A stretch of DNA of 32,398 nt, from assembly GCA_002696345.1 (NCBI GenBank), contig NZRT01000018.1:1-32398 (forward strand), read 5' to 3'. The position numbers were made by a program, and so were the translations under genes. Source of the DNA: Myxococcales bacterium. GTDB taxonomy: Bacteria; Myxococcota; UBA4151. Shown one piece after another: positions 8,267 to 15,966 of this stretch. The notes below the pieces were generated by a model, which was not told the DNA's origin, ran no database searches, and saw only the letters and a program-made list of their open reading frames with translations. Within the stretch, counting starts at the first letter, position 1, and each line of letters begins with the position of its first letter.

Positions 8267-9619
8267 CTAAGAACGCGTAACCGAAGTGAGCGGAGCGACG
8301 CTATCGGCGAAACGATCCAAATTCAATCCCATTGCTTGGGCTTGAGAGAGCCACAGATTCGCCAGCGGTGTGCCTTCCGGAGCGTGGTAGTACTTGCCAG
8401 GAATGAATTGGCCTCGGCCGGTTCCGGCCACAATCATTGGCAGGTCATGATATTGATGGGTAGAGCCATCGCCTAATCCGGACCCGTAAGTGAAGATCGT
8501 GTTGTGGAGCAGCGTGGTGCCATCGCTTTCCACGATGTTATCCATTTTCTGGATAAGGTAGGCATATTGTTCCATGTGGAATCGATCGAGCTTTTCGAGA
8601 TCCTCAACGTATTCAGTTTGATTGTGAGAAAGGTAATGATGGGTTACTGGCTTGTCGAAAAGGCTATCATAGGTGAAAGGCGTATCCCATCTTTCCGGAC
8701 CGACCATGAAGGTGGCGACGCGAGTTAGGCCCGTTTGGAGAGCGACGACCATCAGATCTCCCATCAGCCGGATATATTCACCGCGTGGCAGGTAAGCCCC
8801 AGTGGGCTCGGGCATCAGGGTTTTGTCCAGCTCGCCCTTCATTGCGTCTAGTTTGTCGATCTGCTCTTCTATTGTTCGAATGGAATCGAAATACTCGGCG
8901 AATTTCTGCTGATCCGCGTATCCAAGTTTTCGATTCAATGTGCGAGCGTCTTCGAGAACGAGATCGGTAATGTTTCGATAGTTCTGTACTTCTTGAGTGC
9001 CGAAGAGCCGATCGTACATCTTTCGTGGATCGCGAATCGACGGGGCTACATGGCCGGTGCCATACCAGGACATATTGTCGAAATAGATGGATTCCTTATT
9101 GTCCTTGTGGCTATTGCAGCTGAACTCAAGCGTCCTGAACGGAGTCTCTTCGCCGACCTGATCACCGATGATATGATCCAGCGTCCGATCGAGTGGATAG
9201 GCGGAATTTTCTACGGAATACGGGGTGGCGCTGCTGAGATAACAAGAGGCGCATTGGGCGTGGACGTCCGTGCCGTGTTGAAAAGGACGATCCATGCCGG
9301 TAATCAAAGTGACCTTATCCCTTACAGCGGCTAAGGGCTCGAGAGTGGGCGTGAGTTTGAGGTCATGGAATCCCGTCTTGATTTCCGGGATGAATAGAGA
9401 AGCCATCTTGTTGCCCTGATTTCCTTCGGGCACCTCCGCCTCGGCTTCACCCGGGAAAAATGATCGGCGAACCACCCCGATGGGGACGTAGAAATAGGCC
9501 AGCCGGGTTTTCGGGATCTTCGCGGGAGCGAGCTTGGCCATGCTTTCGAACCAGGGTAGCGAAAGGATAACCCCGCCTGCGCCTCTTAGAAAATCGCGTC
9601 TGTTGATCATGGGAGCCAT
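8267..9619 (-). CDS. DUF1552 family Tat-exported protein
   Basis: A 450-aa protein of the DUF1552 family, found mostly in Planctomycetes, Verrucomicrobia and some myxobacteria. The N-terminus MAPMINRRDFLRGAGGVIL is a Tat signal. The body has the family landmarks PKTRLAYFYVPIGV, LITGMDRPFQHGTDVHAQCASCYLS, and the His-rich segment VTHHYLSHNQTE near residue 325. The second start codon (9610, MINRRDF) would serve equally well. The biochemical role is unknown. Normally the gene sits directly next to a DUF1592/1588/1585 haem protein. Here that partner is the first gene of the same strand run (15963-18056), with a sulfatase and an RND pump between them. It is 88 bp downstream of the pump gene and is the last gene of the presumed operon. 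Confidence 0.9.
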   Translation of the reverse strand: MAPMINRRDFLRGAGGVILSLPWFESMAKLAPAKIPKTRLAYFYVPIGVVRRSFFPGEAEAEVPEGNQGNKMASLFIPEIKTGFHDLKLTPTLEPLAAVRDKVTLITGMDRPFQHGTDVHAQCASCYLSSATPYSVENSAYPLDRTLDHIIGDQVGEETPFRTLEFSCNSHKDNKESIYFDNMSWYGTGHVAPSIRDPRKMYDRLFGTQEVQNYRNITDLVLEDARTLNRKLGYADQQKFAEYFDSIRTIEEQIDKLDAMKGELDKTLMPEPTGAYLPRGEYIRLMGDLMVVALQTGLTRVATFMVGPERWDTPFTYDSLFDKPVTHHYLSHNQTEYVEDLEKLDRFHMEQYAYLIQKMDNIVESDGTTLLHNTIFTYGSGLGDGSTHQYHDLPMIVAGTGRGQFIPGKYYHAPEGTPLANLWLSQAQAMGLNLDRFADSVAPLTSVTRS

Positions 9620-9707
9620 TGGAAAACGTAGAGGATCTATATCATATGAGCCATCATCCAGGCAATTAGATTTCCGAAACCGGCATTTTGGGTGAGCTTA
9701 GAAAGGG

Positions 9708-12700
9708 TTAGGCGGAATGCTTCACCGTTTCCTCGGACTTGAAGGGCTTCCAATACCAGCTCTTCGCCGAGGACAACATTGTCCCTAGGTCCTGGGCAAC
9801 CAGGAGGGAGCACGGTATAAGGAATAAGGTGATAACAGTGGCGAAGAGCACGCCGAATCCTAGCGACACGGCCATCGGTATCAGGAACTGGGCCTGCAGG
9901 GAGGTTTCCAGCATCAATGGGAGGAGTCCGACGAAAGTCGTCGCCGAGGTCAGGATAATGGGGCGGAAGCGCTTGCCCCCAGCCTCCAAGGCAGCGTCGT
10001 GTAGACTCATGCCAGTCGCCCTTCTTTGGTTGACAAAATCGACCATGACCAGAGAGTCGTTCACCACCACTCCAGCCAAGGCCAGCATTCCGAAGATGGA
10101 CAAGTAAGAGGGCGTCAAGCCCATGATCATGTGCCCGAGTAAGGCGCCGATAATGCCGAATGGAAGGGCGATCAATACGAAGAAGGGCTGGACCATGGAT
10201 TTGAACGGGATCGCGAGGAGGGCGTAGAGGACGAATAGCAGAGCCAGGGAGCCGATGATGGTCCGGCGTCTCGACTCTTCGGCTTCGGCTACATACCCCA
10301 TCCATTGGAAAGACAGGCCTTCCACCTCATTGCAGAGCTCTTGAATTCGGGGAGCGATTTCCTTCGAGATCCCAATGATGTCCACGGTTTCGTCGATCGG
10401 TTGGGCCCCAATGCGAATGATTTCAGCCCGGTCGTTGCGTTCCACAGAGGTTGGCGCTTGCGTGAAGGTAACGTCGGCTACGGTCGTCAGAGGCACGTCG
10501 GCCCCCCGAGGAGTTCGGATTTTGATACGCTCGAACGTGTACAAGGATTCGCGTTCATCTTCAGGCAAACGCACCATGACACGAATGTCGTCGACACCCT
10601 GTAGTACCCGTTGAGCCTGTTCCCCGTAAAATGCTTGGCGGATTTGTCGGGCTAGCTGCTGTTGGGTTAGGCCCAGCTCAGCGGCTCTGGGCTTAAGGGT
10701 GACTTCCAGCTCATCGGCTCGAAAATTAACGTTGGCCCAGGCGTTGTTAATACCTTCGTATCCCCAGAGCATCATCCGGATCTTGTCAGCGACTATTGCC
10801 TTTTCCTCCGAACTCGGACCGCGCAGTTCAAGACTCAAATTGTCTTCGTTGTACTCGCCCCCCTGTTGGAGCGTGGACTCGGAATACACGCGAAATGTTC
10901 TGGCCTCGGGTATAGGCCCGATGATTTCAGCCCACCGATTGGCGATCACGCTATTGCGCGGTCCCGTTTCGCTTCGACCCTCCGGAGGAACGACTTCCAC
11001 TTGGACGAATCCTTGGGACTGGCTGTATCCTTTTCCAGGATACTTTGCACCGGAGACGAGAGAGACATTGCGAACCAGGGGTTCGCCGGTTCCGGGATCG
11101 ACGAATTCGGTTTTAAGCTGATCGACGGCATCGACGATTCTCCGGATGTATCGGTCTGTGGTTTCCAAGCGGACATCGCCTGGAAGGGCCAGGATGGCTG
11201 TAAGGCGAGTGGTATCAACGCTTGGGAAGGACTGGAAGCCCAGGCGGCCACCCAAACAGTAACCGGCCATGAGCAAACCCATGGTGGCGAACAGGCACAT
11301 TACTGACCAGCGATGGGCGACAGCGAATTTCAGCGCCGGCTGATAGACGTTCTCAGCCAAGCGTTCCATGCCATTGGCGACGCGTGTCTGGAAGCGCCCA
11401 AATGCATTTTTGGTCGGTTTGATGCGCACGTGCTTCAAGTGAGCTGGCAAAATCAACTTGGACTCGATTAGCGAGAATAGCAGTACCGGGGCCACGATAG
11501 GCGGAATCTGCTTGGCGAAATCCCCCCAAACACCCTCGAAGTAAAGTAGGGGCAAAAAGGCGACCGCGGTTGTTATGACGCCGAATGTAACGGGCACGGC
11601 CACCTGTTTAGTCCCCAGTATGCTGGCCTCAGTCGGGTCCATGCCGGTTTTGAGTTGGGAATAGACATTTTCGCCCGTGATAATCGCGTCGTCGACAACG
11701 ACCCCCAATACCAGAATATAGCCAAAAAGGCTCATGATATTGGCCGTCACCCCAAAAAAGGGCATGAGCAAGACGCCGCCGGCAAAGGAGATCGGGATAC
11801 CCAACACGACCCAGAACGCGACCTGCGGGCGCAGAAAAATGCCGAGCATGATCATGACGAGGATGCTTCCCTGAAAGAGTGAAGTAACCAGCGTATCCAA
11901 GCGACCGCGTATACTTTGGGACTCGTCTTTCCAAATGTGCAGTTCGACGCCGTCGGGAAATCGATTGTGGGAGGAGGCTACGTAGTCCCGTACCTTGTCA
12001 GAGATGCCGATGGCGCTCTCCTGCCCAATTCGCATGACTTCTACATAGAGGGCCGGTTTTTCGTTAAATTCGACGTACTTGGTACCGCCTTCGAAGCCAT
12101 CGATGATCTTCGCTACCTCTCCGATGAGGACATCGGCTCCGTCCTTCGAGCGGATGGGAATCTTGGAAAAATCCTCTTCGGTATATGCTTGGCCCCGGGT
12201 CCTCACGGTTAAGCGACCGCTTTGGCTTTGAATCGTGCCGGCGGGCATATCTATAGAATTCCGTCGAATGGCGTCGGCTATGTGCTGGAAAGTCAGTCCA
12301 TAGGATCTGAGTTTCCGTTCATCCGCCTCGATCGAAATCTCGCGGGCCCGGTCTCCTTGGATGCTGATTCTGCTGATGCCTGGCATCTCCAGAAGATCAT
12401 CCTGAACTTGGCGAGCGGCTTTGAGGAGGTCGTGGTCGCTCAAATGTCCCGAGACCGCGATGGTGAGCACCTCCCGCGAGTTTGCCGATTCCGGTATGAA
12501 AATACGTGGGGGTTCGGTTTCCGCGGGGAAAGTGTTGATGGTATCGACTGCGGCTTTGACGTCGTCCATCAGCCCGCGCAAATCCACGCCGTCTTTAGCT
12601 CGCAAGTAGAAGCGGGCTCGCCCGTTGCTGCCGTCGGCATTGAGTTGCTCGATTCCTTGGACTCGTTCCAAGGCTGTTTCAACCGGGATTAATATGGCTT

Positions 12701-12878
12701 TTTCGATATCCTTGGGGGTGGCACCGCGATACCGCATATCCATCATAACTAGGTTCCAGCTCAGCGCGGGCGTCACTTCCAGCGGGATTTTGAAAAAGGC
12801 GGTGTATATGCCGGCTAGGAAGATGCCAACCATGAGAAAGTTGGCGGCTATTCCGTTTCTGGTGAACCAGCTAATCAT
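9708..12878 (-). CDS. RND-superfamily efflux permease (HAE1/AcrB-like)
   Basis: A 1056-aa inner-membrane pump. I set the start at ATG 12878 (MISWFTRNGIAANFLM, the usual start just before TM1) rather than 63 bp upstream, which would run into the adaptor gene. TM1 is at about 10-30, the first large periplasmic loop follows, and TM2-6 lie around 330-480. A second half repeats the fold (TM7 near 530, TM8-12 from about 870). TM4 carries the proton-relay pair Asp396/Asp397 (GVVVDDAII). In TM10 the position of the essential AcrB lysine is Asn940 followed by Asp941 (GVVVNDSLVMVD), a variant that suggests non-canonical proton coupling. It is preceded 11 bp upstream by its adaptor. No outer-membrane TolC-like factor is nearby. 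The substrate is unknown. Confidence 0.94.
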   Translation of the reverse strand: MISWFTRNGIAANFLMVGIFLAGIYTAFFKIPLEVTPALSWNLVMMDMRYRGATPKDIEKAILIPVETALERVQGIEQLNADGSNGRARFYLRAKDGVDLRGLMDDVKAAVDTINTFPAETEPPRIFIPESANSREVLTIAVSGHLSDHDLLKAARQVQDDLLEMPGISRISIQGDRAREISIEADERKLRSYGLTFQHIADAIRRNSIDMPAGTIQSQSGRLTVRTRGQAYTEEDFSKIPIRSKDGADVLIGEVAKIIDGFEGGTKYVEFNEKPALYVEVMRIGQESAIGISDKVRDYVASSHNRFPDGVELHIWKDESQSIRGRLDTLVTSLFQGSILVMIMLGIFLRPQVAFWVVLGIPISFAGGVLLMPFFGVTANIMSLFGYILVLGVVVDDAIITGENVYSQLKTGMDPTEASILGTKQVAVPVTFGVITTAVAFLPLLYFEGVWGDFAKQIPPIVAPVLLFSLIESKLILPAHLKHVRIKPTKNAFGRFQTRVANGMERLAENVYQPALKFAVAHRWSVMCLFATMGLLMAGYCLGGRLGFQSFPSVDTTRLTAILALPGDVRLETTDRYIRRIVDAVDQLKTEFVDPGTGEPLVRNVSLVSGAKYPGKGYSQSQGFVQVEVVPPEGRSETGPRNSVIANRWAEIIGPIPEARTFRVYSESTLQQGGEYNEDNLSLELRGPSSEEKAIVADKIRMMLWGYEGINNAWANVNFRADELEVTLKPRAAELGLTQQQLARQIRQAFYGEQAQRVLQGVDDIRVMVRLPEDERESLYTFERIKIRTPRGADVPLTTVADVTFTQAPTSVERNDRAEIIRIGAQPIDETVDIIGISKEIAPRIQELCNEVEGLSFQWMGYVAEAEESRRRTIIGSLALLFVLYALLAIPFKSMVQPFFVLIALPFGIIGALLGHMIMGLTPSYLSIFGMLALAGVVVNDSLVMVDFVNQRRATGMSLHDAALEAGGKRFRPIILTSATTFVGLLPLMLETSLQAQFLIPMAVSLGFGVLFATVITLFLIPCSLLVAQDLGTMLSSAKSWYWKPFKSEETVKHSA

Positions 12879-12889
12879 CGGGAGGACGT

Positions 12890-14191
12890 CTAATTCTTTC
12901 CGTCTTTTGCTTTGCTTGGAACACCCATCGCTTCGAGCCAAGCTGACGTTGTGGGGGCATCAGGATTGATGTCGGGAAGAATTTCCACTTTTCCCCCTTC
13001 AGGCGCATAGCCCAGCTTCGTAGTGGCCAGCAGCATACCCTCTGGGATGTTCGGATCACGAATGATAACGTGGTCTTCGTCCGCCCATATCGCCTCGATG
13101 GTGCGATTGTGCAGGGTCATCTTACCAGGATCCACTAAATAAACCTGGTCCAGGCGCTTTACGCCTAGCCTGGGCAGGGGCATCACGTTTTCCAGGACTT
13201 TACCCGAGATGGAAGCCAGGACGGGTTGACCGATACGCAGGGGTGGCTTGCCCGAGATTTGTCCAAATGGGTCATCCACCTTGGCGATTGCGAACAGCTC
13301 AAGGGAATTGGTATCGAGTGTGCCCTCCGTGCGAACAATCTGAGCCTTCCAAGTGGTTTCGTTGCTTAGATTTATAGCATCTTTCAGGATGACGTCTACC
13401 GGCGGGTCTCCTACCTCTTCGGGCAAATCGAGGAACGGCAAGTCTTGACCCGGAATTGGAAGACGCACTTCTGCATAATCTGTAGCGAATATAACGCCGA
13501 GTGGAGAATTGATGCGAATCGCCTGACCCAGGCCTACATTGCGCTCGCGAACGCGGCCGTTGAAGGGAGCCTGTATCTGGGTACGCTCAAGGTTCCTCTT
13601 TGCTCGTTCCAATCCCGCCGATGCCGCATTCATGTTGGCTTCGGCTTCCCGCAGTTGAGGCAATCTCAAAACGAGATCGTCTGGTTCTTCGTCGGATTCG
13701 AAGCGCTCCCAGTTCTCTTTAGCTTGTTGGGCTTGAGCCTTCTCCATGTCGTAGGCCGCAGTCATGCGAGCTAGCTGGGCCTCTGCTGTTAGGACCGCGG
13801 CCTTGAAATCGGCGGGATCTAGAGTGACGAGTATGTCCCCGCGATTGAAAAAGGCCCCGTCCTCGAAATTTGGATGCAACTCGATTATCCTTCCAGATAC
13901 TTCGGAGTTAAGAGTGATTTGATTGTGAGGCCGAACATTGCCCTGAGTACTTATCCGCGTTGGATAGTTTTGTAAGGTCAATTCAACTACTTGGGTTTTA
14001 ATGGGGCGGGGTTCACGGCGGGCCTTTTTGGGCTCTTCGGGCTCTATGGATAGAATGGAAAATCCGATGATGCCGACTGCTAGGATCGTAATGGGAGGCA
14101 GGAGTCGGAAGAAGATCGCAGCCCAGTTTCGGTTTCGCTGACTTCTATCGGCGGGCGGGTCGGGCTGTTGTTGAGGTTGGTCTTGATCCAT
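12890..14191 (-). CDS. RND efflux periplasmic adaptor (membrane fusion protein, HlyD family)
   Basis: A 433-aa adaptor that would link the RND pump to an outer-membrane channel. It is anchored by one N-terminal membrane helix (residues about 24-48) after a Gln/Pro-rich cytoplasmic tail, rather than by a lipobox. The lipoyl half-motifs are visible (NSEVSGRIIELHPNFEDGAF and later RTQIQAPFNGRVRERNVGLG). Between them an alpha-hairpin runs through TAEAQLARMTAAYDMEKAQAQQ and LREAEANMNAASAGLERAKR. The beta-barrel follows. I prefer ATG 14191, which has GGGAG about 12 bases upstream. A TTG at 14218 would overlap the sulfatase stop by four bases. It lies 23 bp after the sulfatase and 11 bp before the pump, so all three are in one transcript. 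Confidence 0.93.
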   Translation of the reverse strand: MDQDQPQQQPDPPADRSQRNRNWAAIFFRLLPPITILAVGIIGFSILSIEPEEPKKARREPRPIKTQVVELTLQNYPTRISTQGNVRPHNQITLNSEVSGRIIELHPNFEDGAFFNRGDILVTLDPADFKAAVLTAEAQLARMTAAYDMEKAQAQQAKENWERFESDEEPDDLVLRLPQLREAEANMNAASAGLERAKRNLERTQIQAPFNGRVRERNVGLGQAIRINSPLGVIFATDYAEVRLPIPGQDLPFLDLPEEVGDPPVDVILKDAINLSNETTWKAQIVRTEGTLDTNSLELFAIAKVDDPFGQISGKPPLRIGQPVLASISGKVLENVMPLPRLGVKRLDQVYLVDPGKMTLHNRTIEAIWADEDHVIIRDPNIPEGMLLATTKLGYAPEGGKVEILPDINPDAPTTSAWLEAMGVPSKAKDGKN

Positions 14192-14214
14192 TGTATTCTG
14201 AAACTCCCAAGCTA

Positions 14215-15966
14215 TCAAGCTGCTCCGCTCTCCCGGTGCGCGTTGCTGGGCACTGAAGCCGATGGTTTAGTAGCTTCCCGAGAGGAGCGGGATGATGTTT
14301 GTTTAATGACTGCTTCGGCTTCCCGGCGAGTTATAACGCCGTTGCCATTGCGGTCCAGGGCTTCGAAGAACTGGCCTTGGTACTCTCGACGGGTGAGTCG
14401 TCCGTCGCCGTTTCGATCGGCCTGAAAAAGGCGCTCCAATCGCTCTTCTTGACTGAGATCGCTTCTGCTTGGAGAGGACGCGGCGGTTTTGAGTTTGCCG
14501 CCAACTTCGGCGTTGCGGCGGTCCTGACGTATCCAACGCGGCTCTTCCATTTGCGAGCTCCAGGCATCGTAGATGCCTTGCAATTCCTTTAGCTTCTCAG
14601 GATGGCTTTTAGAGAGGTCTTTCGTCTCGCCGATATCTTGTGACAAATCGAAAAGCATCTCCGATTGACCCCGCGGTTTGACGAGCTTCCAGTTGCCGAC
14701 GCGGGCAGCGTGTTGGTTCCCTGCCCTCCAGAATAGTTGCGAGTGGGGGAGGCCATCGTCCGAACCATCTAGAAAAGGCAAGAGGTCTTTACCGTCTAAG
14801 GTATCATCAGCCGATAGCGCAATTCCGGCGGCGGCCAAGGCGGTCGCGGTCACATCGAATCCCATGATGGGATGCTCGTAGGTTTCGCCAGCGGATATAC
14901 GCTCTGGCCATTGCATCGCGAACGGCACTCTTATGCCTCCTTCGAACATTTGCCCTTTGTATCCACGAAGTGGATCGTTTCGGGATGTTGTCTGTGGCGT
15001 TGGGCCACCATTGTCGCTATAAAAAAACACGAGCGTGTTATCTTCCTGTTGCAATTGCCGTACGCTGCTCATTACGCCTCCAATGGCATCGTCGAGGGCT
15101 GAAAGCATACCAGCATAGGTCTTGCGATTCTTGTCTTTTATATCCGGGAAACGGTTCTCGTATTTCTTGGTAGCTTCAAGCGGCAAATGGACGGCATTGA
15201 ATGAGAAGAAGAGAAAGAAAGGAGCGTCTTCCGGGCCGGAGCGATCGATGAAAGCCATCGCGTCGCGGGCAAAGGCATCCGTTAGGTATTCAGTTTCTCC
15301 ATCAAAGGGCTTTCCATTGCGGAACATTTGATGATTTTGTCTCGGGCCGTTGGGATAGAAGGTGCGAGCTCCCGCGTGGAAGCCATAGGTGTAGCCGAAT
15401 CCACGCTCGTGGGGCCTAAGGCCTTCATTGAACCCGACGTGCCATTTGCCCACCCACGCGGTTTCGTATCCAACTTCCTTCAGGCGTTCAGCTAGGATGG
15501 GAACGTCTCGAGGGATTCCGAAGTTCGGAGCCGAATATTCTTCTGGTCCAGAATTGTTCTCGAACCCGAAACTGTGCTGGTAGCGGCCGCTGAGCAGTCC
15601 TGCCCGTGAAGGAGAACAAACTGGATGGTTCGCGTATCCATCAGTAAACTTCACCCCATTGGCCGCGATTGAATCAATGTGAGGCGTAGGGATATCCTGG
15701 CAGCCATTGAACCCGACATCCGCGTAGCCCAAATCGTCAGCCAAAAAGATGATAATGTTCGGCTGATTGGCGGAGACCCTTGGGTAAGTGAACAGCAGTA
15801 AAATGGTAACCCAAGCGAGAACACTAAAGAGATAGGGAGAACCGTATGCCCGGCGAAGCCTTGGCGAAGACTGGGCTCGGTCCTCCATTGTCGTGGGTCT
15901 ATCGCGGAGGACCGAGCCGGTCCTCCCTACCTGAGATGCCAGGAGTTGGGGCCACTGTGAGTTCAT
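14215..15966 (-). CDS. Type-I sulfatase with C-terminal EF-hand pair
   Basis: A 583-aa exported sulfatase. QPNIIIFLADDLGYADVG carries the metal Asp pair, CSPSRAGLLSGR has formylglycine Cys117, and VGKWHVGF and YSDNGGPTP are intact. Past the normal sulfatase end there is a tail with two canonical EF-hand loops, DRNGDGRLTRRE (517-528) and DRNGNGVITRRE (538-549), so it probably binds extra calcium. The start at 15966 overlaps the DUF1592 stop in an ATGA, implying translational coupling. However, residues about 12-31 are then encoded by a REP element (15874-15932). An alternative ATG at 15888 lies in the REP loop. The hydrophobic signal segment is residues 44-66 either way. Operon position: second gene, before the RND adaptor. 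Confidence 0.93.
   Translation of the reverse strand: MNSQWPQLLASQVGRTGSVLRDRPTTMEDRAQSSPRLRRAYGSPYLFSVLAWVTILLLFTYPRVSANQPNIIIFLADDLGYADVGFNGCQDIPTPHIDSIAANGVKFTDGYANHPVCSPSRAGLLSGRYQHSFGFENNSGPEEYSAPNFGIPRDVPILAERLKEVGYETAWVGKWHVGFNEGLRPHERGFGYTYGFHAGARTFYPNGPRQNHQMFRNGKPFDGETEYLTDAFARDAMAFIDRSGPEDAPFFLFFSFNAVHLPLEATKKYENRFPDIKDKNRKTYAGMLSALDDAIGGVMSSVRQLQQEDNTLVFFYSDNGGPTPQTTSRNDPLRGYKGQMFEGGIRVPFAMQWPERISAGETYEHPIMGFDVTATALAAAGIALSADDTLDGKDLLPFLDGSDDGLPHSQLFWRAGNQHAARVGNWKLVKPRGQSEMLFDLSQDIGETKDLSKSHPEKLKELQGIYDAWSSQMEEPRWIRQDRRNAEVGGKLKTAASSPSRSDLSQEERLERLFQADRNGDGRLTRREYQGQFFEALDRNGNGVITRREAEAVIKQTSSRSSREATKPSASVPSNAHRESGAA
15874..15932. repeat. REP-like inverted-repeat pair, GGAGGACCG family (copy 2), inside a coding start
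   Basis: The left unit is GGCTCGGTCCTCC (15874-15886) and the right unit CGGAGGACCG-AGC-CGGTCCTCC (15905-15926), followed by CTACCT. Order, spacing (about 18 bp) and flank match copy 1 at 1-66. It lies within the first 31 codons of the sulfatase reading frame as opened by the ATGA overlap, which is unusual because such elements are normally intergenic. Confidence 0.85.

Noticed and set aside
9637-10305. A 222-codon minus-strand frame inside the RND pump gene
   Set aside because: It overlaps the C-terminal half of the pump in another frame; composition is Arg/Pro-rich with no recognisable domain.
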